DNA from: a virus
Length of the DNA: 20,447 nt
Reading direction: 5' to 3' (one strand)
Virus record (IMG/VR): IMGVR_UViG_3300032213_000860
Location: 1 to 20,447 of that record
Positions 15,559 to 20,447 of the stretch are shown one piece after another (position 1 is the first letter of the stretch; the number at the start of each line of letters is the position of its first letter). The notes under the pieces were generated by a model. The model was not told the origin of the DNA and made no database searches. It saw nothing but the letters and a program-made list of their open reading frames with translations. The position numbers were made by a program, and so were the translations under genes.

Positions 15559-15762
15559 TTAAATAAAGTAATCACCGTTTTTGATCGATTCATAAACTTC
15601 AAGCAGAGAGTTGTATTCACCGTAAGCCACAACGCGATCAAAGTCGGTTTTGTCTTTGATCTGGTTTGTACCGTTATCAGGGACAAAACCCCAGATGCTT
15701 TCCATTTTTACAATTTTGTTTTGCAACATAGTCAATAAGTTTTGTTTGCTAAAGCGGAGCAT
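15559..15762 (-). CDS. 67-aa protein, function unknown
   Basis: The start is preceded by AAGGAAACATC, a good ribosome binding site. It begins MLRFSKQNLLTMLQ and ends YESIKNGDYFI, with a mix of helix and aromatic residues. No family is recognised. It lies downstream of a short stem-loop and within the recombination message. Confidence in its reality comes from the ribosome binding site and spacing. Confidence 0.55.
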   Translation of the reverse strand: MLRFSKQNLLTMLQNKIVKMESIWGFVPDNGTNQIKDKTDFDRVVAYGEYNSLLEVYESIKNGDYFI

Positions 15763-15776
15763 GATGTTTCCTTAAT

Positions 15777-15792
15777 GGGGGCTTTCGCCCCC
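15777..15792 (-). other. Stem-loop between two - strand genes
   Basis: A perfect 6-base GGGGGC/GCCCCC stem with a 4-base loop lies just after the stop of the 90-aa gene and just before the ribosome binding site of the 67-aa gene. No T run follows on the - strand, so it is probably not a terminator. It may protect or separate messages. Confidence 0.5.
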
Positions 15793-15799
15793 TGTTGGT

Positions 15800-16072
15800 T
15801 TAGCCGATGAGGAATTTCACATCAGCCACATCAAGGGCGTTTGCCAGACGACCGTTAGCGTTGATGCTGTACTCGATTTGAGCGATGGTAGGGGTCATGA
15901 GCATTGTGTAGTCAATGCCAGAGATGCACTGGTTTGTGCCCTCGTACCATGTGTAGGTCACATGGTTGCCATCGATGCTCTCGACGGTGTAGACCTGAGT
16001 CTCTAGTCTGTCAGTAGCGACGACCAGTAATCCTGCGCGGATATTTTGTTTTTTGATTTTGGCGTTTGCCAT
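15800..16072 (-). CDS. 90-aa beta-rich protein, function unknown
   Basis: First gene after leader cassette A. The start has AAGGAAACTAAG upstream. The N terminus KIKKQNIRAGLLVVATD, then VYTVESIDGNHVTYTWYEGT, looks like a small SH3-like or KOW-type beta barrel, which is only a fold guess. The C terminus has IEYSINANGRLANALDVADV. No enzyme motif is visible. It is the first product of the recombination message. Confidence 0.6.
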   Translation of the reverse strand: MANAKIKKQNIRAGLLVVATDRLETQVYTVESIDGNHVTYTWYEGTNQCISGIDYTMLMTPTIAQIEYSINANGRLANALDVADVKFLIG

Positions 16073-16080
16073 CTTAGTTT

Positions 16081-16141
16081 CCTTAAAAAGACCGCTTGCA
16101 AAATGCTACGGCATGGGAGTGATTGTATAGCAATCTAAACA
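16081..16141 (-). promoter_or_regulatory. Leader cassette A (promoter, 5' hairpin, ribosome binding site)
   Basis: On the - strand it reads TGTTTAGATTGCTATACAAT (-10-like TACAAT at 16127-16122), then a CATGCC block, a hairpin (CCG/CGG arms at 16111-16109 and 16094-16092, with an inner GC/GC pair) and the ribosome binding site AAGGAAA. The predicted transcription start would put the hairpin at the very 5' end of the message. The same design recurs before two other genes. No clear -35 is shared. Confidence 0.65.
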
Positions 16142-16186
16142 GTTACAACAGGTTTTTACAATTATTTTCTAGGTGCTTTCCCTAAT

Positions 16187-16204
16187 AGGGGGCTTTTGCC
16201 TCCC
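16187..16204 (-). other. Imperfect stem-loop after the 207-aa gene
   Basis: On the - strand GGGAGGC, loop AAAA, GCCCCCT form a stem with one mismatch and one G-T pair, just after the stop of the 207-aa gene. No T run follows. It resembles the stem-loop at 15777-15792 in place and sequence. Confidence 0.35.
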
Positions 16205-16210
16205 TTTGGG

Positions 16211-16834
16211 TTAGACAGAAGCCATCTTTCTCCAAGACTGGGAACCCATCCAGCCCTTGAAAACTTTGTCGCCCTTCTCGAGCTTGTAGTAAACACGAGC
16301 GCCATCAACTGATGTGCATGTGTATGTCATGTGGTTGTCAATCTTTTTGTCGCTAGGCATGATGAACGCAGGAGCTTCTTTTTTAGCAACTTCGACCAAT
16401 GCTTTGCCATGGTACTTGTCAGCCACTTGAGCCATCATGTTGGCGAAGGATGTGCCCATCTCAGCGTTCCTGCGGAAGTTCCACTCGAGGGACTTAATAG
16501 CATCGCGCTGTTCCCATGAAGTAGCTTCAGCAAATGGCACAAACTCCATAGCTTTTTTGGAGTGTGGGTGGCGTGTAATTGTTGCGGGTTTGATTTCACC
16601 AGAAGCAACCTTGTCAGCCTTGACAATCATCTCGAGCACTTGCTCACGGACTGTAGCGATGAGCTTGTCAGTGTCGTCACGGCTCACTTGGATAGGAGCA
16701 AAGTGCTTACCAGCACACACGCCTTGGAACCAGCCGCTCTCGACTGTGTAACCATGCTTTGCCATCTTGCCATCTACAACGGCGTGCTCACGACCACAGC
16801 ACTGGCAGTTACCACGGATTTGAATTGCTTTCAT
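16211..16834 (-). CDS. 207-aa protein with N-terminal Cys/His cluster, function unknown
   Basis: It is preceded by leader cassette B. The N terminus has GNCQCCGREHAV (Cys 10, 12 and 13, with His 17), then HGYTVESGWFQGVCAGKHFA (Cys 40, His 44), which suggests a small zinc site. The middle part is helical (VREQVLEMIVKADKVASGEI). The C terminus has MTYTCTSVDGARVYYKLEKG. This layout matches uncharacterised proteins of many phages and prophages, but I know no function. It forms its own small transcription unit between two cassettes. Confidence 0.65.
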   Translation of the reverse strand: MKAIQIRGNCQCCGREHAVVDGKMAKHGYTVESGWFQGVCAGKHFAPIQVSRDDTDKLIATVREQVLEMIVKADKVASGEIKPATITRHPHSKKAMEFVPFAEATSWEQRDAIKSLEWNFRRNAEMGTSFANMMAQVADKYHGKALVEVAKKEAPAFIMPSDKKIDNHMTYTCTSVDGARVYYKLEKGDKVFKGWMGSQSWRKMASV

Positions 16835-16840
16835 GATGTT

Positions 16841-16904
16841 TCCCTTTTAAAAGACCCTATGCAAAATCGCTGGGGCATGGGTGCATTGTATAGCAAACTA
16901 AACA
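16841..16904 (-). promoter_or_regulatory. Leader cassette B (promoter, 5' hairpin, ribosome binding site)
   Basis: On the - strand it reads TGTTTAGTTTGCTATACAAT, then the CATGCC block, a hairpin whose arms are CCC at 16874-16872 and GGG at 16857-16855, and AAAGGGAAAC before the ATG at 16834. The element and order match cassette A; the outer stem bases differ but still pair. Confidence 0.65.
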
Positions 16905-16922
16905 CACGCAACATCTTTTTTA

Positions 16923-17138
16923 TTAGGACTTTCCCTTATGTTGCTTTAATGCAACTCGCAGGTTTTTGACTTGGTTGTCACTCAGAGTGCCCCAGTAGAT
17001 CAGCTCGTGGCACATGTTCAGGACAAATTGATCTTTGCCCTTGTATGCTTCTAAGTCGTTGACCAGATCAGCATGCTGGTCTTGCCATTGCTCGACATCG
17101 ACGGAGTAATTATTGGTGGGTGTTTGTTCAATTTTCAT
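16923..17138 (-). CDS. 71-aa protein, function unknown
   Basis: Its start overlaps the stop of the glycosyltransferase-like gene (ATGA). It begins MKIEQTPTNNYSVDVEQWQD and has an acidic middle and basic C terminus (LRVALKQHKGKS). Its last codons (KGKS then TAA) lie at the place of the GGGAAA-x-CCTA block found upstream of the other cassettes. No family is recognised. It is the last gene of the eight-gene overlapping cluster. Confidence 0.6.
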   Translation of the reverse strand: MKIEQTPTNNYSVDVEQWQDQHADLVNDLEAYKGKDQFVLNMCHELIYWGTLSDNQVKNLRVALKQHKGKS

Positions 17139-18004
17139 TTTTGTATCTCTTGCAGTTTCATGCCGTATTCATTGATGCCTTCAGGGACTACCACGCCATA
17201 GCGCTTGACCAAGGTGTTGTGCTTGAACACGCTGTAGTCGACATGGTGATGCCAGCGGTTAAACCTCCAAACGACCTCAGCCACATCAGGGTGCAGGCGC
17301 TCGATCATTTGGGATTTGGGTAGGGTTCCCTCTTTGGAATAGAACTCGTCAGTGTTGCCGCCAGCCATGGTTTGTGTGGTGGCCTTCTCTTGCAGGAACG
17401 CATTGAACTGGATGGTGCAAAGGCCAGCTTTGAGCGCCCTGATGGACAGGTCAGTGTCTTCGTTGTAGCGACCCCTCCAGCGCATTGGGAGGCTGTTCTG
17501 GATGAGCAGGCAGGAGTAGATGCGGGTGTTCATTACGAAGGCTGGGAGAGGCTCCTTGGCCTTAGCAAAAAAGTCGTAGTTAAAGCCAGCAATGACGACA
17601 TTGGCGTAGCGGTCTACAAAGTCTTCAGCGGCCCTGAAAATAGTGCCAGAGGTGACCTTGACCATAAGGTTGCGGTTAAGCCTGTTGAACGAGGCAATGT
17701 TGTCGTCCATGACCCAGTGCCTAGCGTAGCCGAGGCTCATGGAGTGATCCCAGCAGAAGTTCCGTGCGGCACCGGGGCCTTTTCCTCGCGTGTTCCCCTC
17801 CTCGTCACAAGTGTCATAGTCCCTCAAATATTTTTTAGGCAACACCAGCACCTTGGCAGGATCAATCACTGCGGCGTACTCCTCGCGCTCGTGGGCCTCT
17901 ACAACGATGTAGTAGGGCACATTGATACGGTCGAGTGCCTTGCTAGTCAGGCGCGTCTTCCAGCGCCCTTTAGACACGATATAGATGGGGTACTTAGGAT
18001 TCAT
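17135..18004 (-). CDS. TET-associated-glycosyltransferase-like protein (GT-A type), predicted DNA-base glycosyltransferase
   Basis: A 289-aa protein. It begins with YPIYIVSKGRWKTRLTSKAL (residues 5-24), the typical entry of the GREB1/TET-associated glycosyltransferase group. The metal/nucleotide-sugar binding motif is seen as WVMDDN (D100, D101), and a second acidic motif as YNEDTDLSIRALKAG (E182, D183, D185). In phages this family is linked to sugar transfer onto hydroxymethylated bases; partners such as a TET dioxygenase or base-modifying synthase are not in this window. Its start lies in an 11-base overlap with the 80-aa gene. It could instead glycosylate another target. One codon-skew switch lies in it near 17771-17779. 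Confidence 0.75.
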   Translation of the reverse strand: MNPKYPIYIVSKGRWKTRLTSKALDRINVPYYIVVEAHEREEYAAVIDPAKVLVLPKKYLRDYDTCDEEGNTRGKGPGAARNFCWDHSMSLGYARHWVMDDNIASFNRLNRNLMVKVTSGTIFRAAEDFVDRYANVVIAGFNYDFFAKAKEPLPAFVMNTRIYSCLLIQNSLPMRWRGRYNEDTDLSIRALKAGLCTIQFNAFLQEKATTQTMAGGNTDEFYSKEGTLPKSQMIERLHPDVAEVVWRFNRWHHHVDYSVFKHNTLVKRYGVVVPEGINEYGMKLQEIQK

Positions 18005-18236
18005 CTACCCACCTCAAGTGCGATGCCCTACGAAACTCAGCGTGCGGGAACCACAGAGCCTTTTGTTTGGGCGTGATCACCTGCTCCACGAGCTTGGCAA
18101 ACTCCTGTACATCTTCTTCATTCCTGAATCGGATATTAAGCACTCGAAAGGGTGTCAGGTCTTCTTGAAAAAACTCAGGCATGTCCTGCCACTCCTTACG
18201 CCAGTCAAATTGTTCGTAGCCAAACAGATCGCTCAT
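17994..18236 (-). CDS. 80-aa acidic protein, neighbour of the glycosyltransferase
   Basis: The sequence has EWQDMPEFFQEDLTPFRVLN, then FRNEEDVQEFAKLVEQVITP and KALWFPHAEF. I recall the pattern 'EWxxMPEFxQEDLTPF...EEDxxxFAKLxxQxxTxKTKSxWxP' as a small domain in phages and mobile elements, near or fused to DNA-modification or ParB-type genes. It overlaps the glycosyltransferase start by 11 bases and the upstream stop by 4. Tight coupling suggests work on the same substrate, but its own biochemistry is unknown. Confidence 0.7.
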   Translation of the reverse strand: MSDLFGYEQFDWRKEWQDMPEFFQEDLTPFRVLNIRFRNEEDVQEFAKLVEQVITPKQKALWFPHAEFRRASHLRWVDES

Positions 18237-18388
18237 TCTGGAAACGCCTTGTCAACGAGCGCTTTGATCCTTTGGTTGCGCTCATAGTTTATAAATGCCT
18301 GCTTGACAAACGGTGCAACAAACCACATGGATTTATTTTTGCGTGCCATCATTGCCAAAGTGCGGTGTCGATTAGTTCTGACTTTCAT
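18233..18388 (-). CDS. 51-aa basic protein, function unknown
   Basis: An upstream ATG at 18442 is open, but the ATG at 18388 overlaps the preceding stop (ATGA) and has AAGGGGA before it, so this start is chosen. It begins MKVRTNRHRTLAMMARKNKS and ends KALVDKAFPE. Highly basic; it could bind nucleic acid. No family is recognised. It is part of the overlapping cluster. Confidence 0.6.
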   Translation of the reverse strand: MKVRTNRHRTLAMMARKNKSMWFVAPFVKQAFINYERNQRIKALVDKAFPE

Positions 18389-18609
18389 GCTTGTCCCCTT
18401 GCTCGGATGGCTAATGAACACGCTCTTGCGCCCTCTATCCAAATTGATTTGCCTTGCATCTGTTCCTCACACACCTTTGCACACGCCTCACGCTCATGCT
18501 GTGCTACTAACTTGGCAAAGGCCACAACAACTGGTTCGTTCCAATTTGTGTCGTGGTTTGGATTGTTGCTGGCAACCTTCCACAAATACTCAATTTCATT
18601 TTTTGTCAT
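18385..18609 (-). CDS. 74-aa protein with Cys pair (HEREACAKVCEE type)
   Basis: The start at 18609 is chosen because it overlaps the upstream stop and has GGAGAAAAACAA before it; a longer frame to 18651 has no such support. It contains VAQHEREACAKVCEEQMQGK and ends CSLAIRARGQA. Tiny proteins with 'REACAKVCE...AIRARG' are very common in phages of Proteobacteria, without a fixed role as far as I know. It is a reliable phage-type gene. Confidence 0.7.
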   Translation of the reverse strand: MTKNEIEYLWKVASNNPNHDTNWNEPVVVAFAKLVAQHEREACAKVCEEQMQGKSIWIEGARACSLAIRARGQA

Positions 18610-18812
18610 TTGTTTTTCTCCAGCAGGGCGGCTTGGATTTTGTTGCCCCACTCCAGAACCTTGATTAAGTTCCAGTTAGAGCTACTTGCGTCGATGCCCA
18701 ATGCGGCTTGAATTTCCTCGTCGGTCAAGCTCTTAAATCCTGTGGTTTTCATTGCATCAAGGTAGCCATCTGTATAAGATTTTTTAAGTGCGTCTAAAAT
18801 ATCGGTAGTCAT
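18606..18812 (-). CDS. 68-aa protein, function unknown
   Basis: It overlaps both neighbours by four bases. It begins MTTDILDALKKSYTDGYLDA and contains SLTDEEIQAALGIDASS. Mixed helix, acidic. No family is recognised. Its reality rests on the overlaps and conserved spacing within the cluster. Confidence 0.6.
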   Translation of the reverse strand: MTTDILDALKKSYTDGYLDAMKTTGFKSLTDEEIQAALGIDASSSNWNLIKVLEWGNKIQAALLEKNK

Positions 18813-19009
18813 TTTTTAATTACTCTCCATTGTGTTTTAGGTTCAGAAGGGGTTACGGAAATCTTGGGCAAATTCTGGGTAATGTAGAAATGGATCAGGA
18901 AGCTGATCGTTTGGTTGTAGGTCATCTTGACTCCAGTGTCATAAGTCAGGCGATCCCTGATGCGCTCAATCTCTTCAGAGACTGGCATTGTGATGCGCTT
19001 AGTTTTCAT
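18809..19009 (-). CDS. 66-aa ribbon-helix-helix-like protein
   Basis: The N terminus KTKRITMPVSEEIERIRDRL gives a short strand followed by a helix, then MTYNQTISFLIHFYITQNLP gives a second helix. This strand-helix-helix plan is that of small ribbon-helix-helix DNA-binding proteins (Arc/MetJ type), which usually act as dimers on operators. The C terminus is short and basic. AGGGGAACCC is upstream of the start. It overlaps the upstream gene by 11 bases. A regulator within the early operon is plausible. Confidence 0.6.
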   Translation of the reverse strand: MKTKRITMPVSEEIERIRDRLTYDTGVKMTYNQTISFLIHFYITQNLPKISVTPSEPKTQWRVIKK

Positions 19010-19298
19010 TGGGTTCCCCTATCATGCGTTTAATGGTGAACAGGTCTTTGTGCTCTGGGTGACGAGCACGCCACAGGCGGGCGTAGAAGGCGATGTAGTC
19101 GTTACTGATCTTGAAATCTTCGCCTGTTGTCTCAAGGTATACCTCCCACCTAATGCGGTTGATGATCAGCCAGTGGCTGACTTTCTTGCGACCAGTCTTG
19201 ACAACCTCAAGAGAAAACCTCTCAAAGTATTCCCAAACTCTTGGGTTGGCTTTATGCCACTCCCAAAAGTCTTGTTTGCGTTCTTGAAAAGATGTCAT
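18999..19298 (-). CDS. 99-aa conserved phage-type protein, function unknown
   Basis: The sequence has FWEWHKANPRVWEYFERFSL, then KVSHWLIINRIRWEVYLETT and YIAFYARLWRARHPEHKDLF. I recall the pattern 'WHxxNPxVWxxF...IRWE...YARLWxxxHPxH' in small proteins of many phages and bacteria, but no function is known to me. Conserved Trp, His and Arg residues suggest a nucleic-acid-related enzyme or regulator, only as a guess. AGGGGTAAAC precedes the start. Confidence 0.65.
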   Translation of the reverse strand: MTSFQERKQDFWEWHKANPRVWEYFERFSLEVVKTGRKKVSHWLIINRIRWEVYLETTGEDFKISNDYIAFYARLWRARHPEHKDLFTIKRMIGEPNEN

Positions 19299-19310
19299 GT
19301 TTACCCCTGC

Positions 19311-19532
19311 TTAATTAAGAATTAAACGACCTGTCAAGCCCATAGACTTCAAAACGGTAATTGCGTTTGAAATTGCTTCTTTGCGTGAATGTCCATAAAA
19401 CACAGGTGGCACATTTGTGTTAGGTAAAGCGCAATCAAATTCAATGACCCAAGCTGGTGGGACAGTAGCGCGAATGCGGGGGTTGTATTGCTCTTGTTGA
19501 AAGTAGCAATCTGCTTTGAAGAGTTGTGTCAT
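19311..19532 (-). CDS. 73-aa protein, first gene after leader cassette C
   Basis: It begins MTQLFKADCYFQQEQYNPRI and continues RATVPPAWVIEFDCALPNTN. Mixed beta with a C-terminal helix (SRKEAISNAITVLKSMG). AAGGAAATCAA precedes the start. No family is recognised. As the first product of the leftward early message it would be made first after infection. Confidence 0.6.
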   Translation of the reverse strand: MTQLFKADCYFQQEQYNPRIRATVPPAWVIEFDCALPNTNVPPVFYGHSRKEAISNAITVLKSMGLTGRLILN

Positions 19533-19537
19533 TTGAT

Positions 19538-19598
19538 TTCCTTAAAAGACCCCTTGCAAATCGCTAGGGCATGTTGAGATTGTATAGCTATCTAAACA
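19538..19598 (-). promoter_or_regulatory. Leader cassette C (promoter, 5' hairpin, ribosome binding site)
   Basis: On the - strand: TGTTTAGATAGCTATACAAT, CATGCC block, hairpin with CCCT/AGGG arms (19569-19566 and 19554-19551), then AAGGAAATC. It faces the + strand element at 19639-19661. It is predicted to drive the eight-gene cluster and its first gene. Confidence 0.65.
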
Positions 19599-19638
19599 CT
19601 ATTTGCTAGGTGTTTTCCCTAATTAAATAAAATATATT

Positions 19639-19661
19639 TGTTTAGCTAACTGTACTAGAAT
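19639..19661 (+). promoter_or_regulatory. Divergent promoter/operator element for the Cro-like gene
   Basis: It reads TGTTTAGCTAACTGTA at 19639-19654, then a TAGAAT at 19656-19661. Its reverse complement matches 13 of 16 bases of the cassette C element (19583-19598), so the two form a spaced inverted repeat. TTAGCTAA in it is a perfect palindrome. If TAGAAT is the -10, transcription would begin about at the ATG of the Cro-like gene, giving a leaderless message. No good -35 is seen. Confidence 0.45.
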
Positions 19662-19666
19662 GCTGA

Positions 19667-19816
19667 ATGACTAAAGAAAAAGCAATCATGTTGGCAGGCT
19701 CACTGAGTGAGCTTGCACGCATCTTGTCCATCACTCGAGGAGCTGTCTGCCAATGGAAGCGGATACCCGAGGGTAGGGTGTGGCAGTTAAGGGTGTTGCG
19801 TCCTGATTGGTTTTAG
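19667..19816 (+). CDS. 49-aa Cro-like helix-turn-helix repressor
   Basis: Read directly: ATG at 19667, TAG at 19814-19816. The sequence contains SELARILSITRGAVCQWKR (residues 14-32), a helix-turn-helix of the Cro/CI type, and ends IPEGRVWQLRVLRPDWF, the usual end of small Cro-like or YdaS-like proteins. It binds operators as a dimer. No clear ribosome binding site lies before the ATG, which fits a possible leaderless message. It lies divergent from the - strand early genes, next to inverted elements it probably recognises. No CI partner is in the window, so lysogeny cannot be decided. Confidence 0.8.
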   Translation: MTKEKAIMLAGSLSELARILSITRGAVCQWKRIPEGRVWQLRVLRPDWF

Positions 19817-19823
19817 GTACAAT
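19796..19823 (+). promoter_or_regulatory. Possible promoter before the replication gene
   Basis: TACAAT at 19818-19823 with TTGCGT 16 bases upstream, overlapping the end of the Cro-like gene. The -10 matches well, the -35 is poor. It would give an about 95-base leader before the next gene. Weak evidence. Confidence 0.25.
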
Positions 19824-19921
19824 AATTTGAAACACGGCTAGGAATGGATTGATCCCCGTTCCGAAAAGAGTTATCCCCTCTCCTGCCGCAGTTTCTTTTA
19901 AGGGGTGTTTAAAAGGCGGCT

Positions 19922-20447
19922 ATGCATTACTACCAGTTCAATATTGGTGACTACCAAAGTCACACTGCGCATCTTTCAGAAATGGAAGATTTAGCCTATC
20001 GACGCTTGCTCGATTGGTATTACCTTCATGAGAGTCCAATTCCGCTGGATGCCAGTGAAGTTGCTAGGCAGATTCGTATGCGTTCGCATAGCGACAGCAT
20101 TGCCATAGTATTGCAAGAGTATTTTGAGCGCACAGCAGATGGATGGATTCACCATCGTGCTGACATCGAGATTGAGAAGGTTGGCGAGAAGTCTGTCAAG
20201 GCTAGTGCCAGCGCCAAAGCCCGATGGAATAAGGCTAAGGATGCGAACGCATTACCAACGCAATCCGATAGCAATGCTACACATAACACATTACCTATAA
20301 CACATAACACAAAAGAGAAGAAAGAGAACAAGCGCGGCTCACGCCTCGCTCAAGATTTTGTTTTGTCAAAAGATTGGATTGAGTTTTGTGTCAGCCAAAG
20401 ACCAGACCTTCACCCTGCACAAACTTTTGATCAGTTCAAAGACTACT
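19922..20447 (+). CDS. DUF1376-type phage replication protein, 3' end outside window
   Basis: ATG at 19922 with AAAAGGCGG just upstream; the frame is open to the window end (175 codons). The N terminus MHYYQFNIGDYQSHTAHLSE, then MEDLAYRRLLDWYYLHESPI matches the DUF1376 (YdaU-like) domain, which forms the N-terminal part of many phage replication-initiation proteins. A basic linker with a short repeated THNT motif (residues about 115-135) follows. The C-terminal part would normally contact a helicase or its loader, but it is missing here. It is downstream of the Cro-like gene, the usual place of lambdoid replication genes. Confidence 0.8.
   Translation, partial: MHYYQFNIGDYQSHTAHLSEMEDLAYRRLLDWYYLHESPIPLDASEVARQIRMRSHSDSIAIVLQEYFERTADGWIHHRADIEIEKVGEKSVKASASAKARWNKAKDANALPTQSDSNATHNTLPITHNTKEKKENKRGSRLAQDFVLSKDWIEFCVSQRPDLHPAQTFDQFKDY

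Noticed and set aside
16437-16969. Two overlapping open frames (104 and 135 aa) on the + strand
   Set aside because: They lie opposite the 207-aa gene and cassette B; no ribosome binding sites and no family pattern.
17372-18076. Open frame of 234 aa on the + strand
   Set aside because: It lies opposite the glycosyltransferase-like gene, which has clear family motifs and coupled neighbours.
18389-18442. Longer N terminus of the 51-aa protein
   Set aside because: The downstream ATG at 18388 has a good ribosome binding site and ATGA coupling; the longer start would overlap the upstream gene by 58 bases.
18610-18651. Longer N terminus of the 74-aa protein
   Set aside because: The ATG at 18609 has GGAG at ideal spacing and overlaps the upstream stop; the longer form would overlap the neighbour by 46 bases.
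19875-19905. CCCCT/AGGGG pairing before the replication gene
   Set aside because: Only five pairs with a 21-base loop and not covering the ribosome binding site; too weak to call.

Overview
The window reads as part of the genome of a tailed double-stranded DNA phage, probably podovirus-like. No bacterial housekeeping gene, tRNA, rRNA, integrase, transposase or CRISPR array is visible. Base composition is moderate and several small-protein families resemble those of phages and prophages from freshwater Betaproteobacteria. That host assignment is inference and needs a database search.

Left part (1-13,357, + strand) is a virion morphogenesis module. It begins inside a GH24-type endolysin. A candidate promoter follows, then a tightly packed run: head-tail adaptor-like protein, beta-rich fibre-like protein, a large tail/nozzle-like protein with an inserted beta-domain, a 75-aa Trp/Asp-rich protein, and four very large low-complexity proteins (599, 514, 1237 and 681 aa). 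I interpret those four as internal virion (DNA ejection) proteins. Most junctions are ATGA, TAATG or TGATG overlaps. A strong intrinsic terminator closes the module. The 1237-aa protein carries fifteen 23-residue two-cysteine repeats.

Middle and right part (13,356-19,532, - strand) is an early/accessory module of about 18 small genes. From its upstream end it holds eight overlapping or near-adjacent small genes, including a ribbon-helix-helix-like protein, a TET-associated-glycosyltransferase-like protein and its overlapping partner. Next is a Cys-containing 207-aa protein. Last is a recombination block: ERF-type annealing protein, a 55-aa protein, a YqaJ/lambda-exonuclease-type nuclease and a 79-aa protein with an SSB-like acidic tail. 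A 49-aa membrane protein ends at the terminator. Three near-identical promoter-leader cassettes split this strand into three predicted transcription units.

Right edge (19,639-20,447, + strand) is divergent from the early module. It has a 49-aa Cro-like helix-turn-helix protein and the start of a DUF1376-type replication protein that runs off the window. The same TGTTTAG-containing element lies at this divergent promoter and in all three - strand cassettes, so the Cro-like protein may control all of them.

The most unusual signals are: the cysteine repeats, whose identical protein units use strongly different synonymous codons; the three leader cassettes with a covarying 5' hairpin; local G-to-C strand-skew switches centred on CCCGGG-like palindromes; and the glycosyltransferase pair, which hints at modified phage DNA. 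Three real small genes (49, 55 and 49 aa) and two window-edge partial genes were found by reading the sequence directly.
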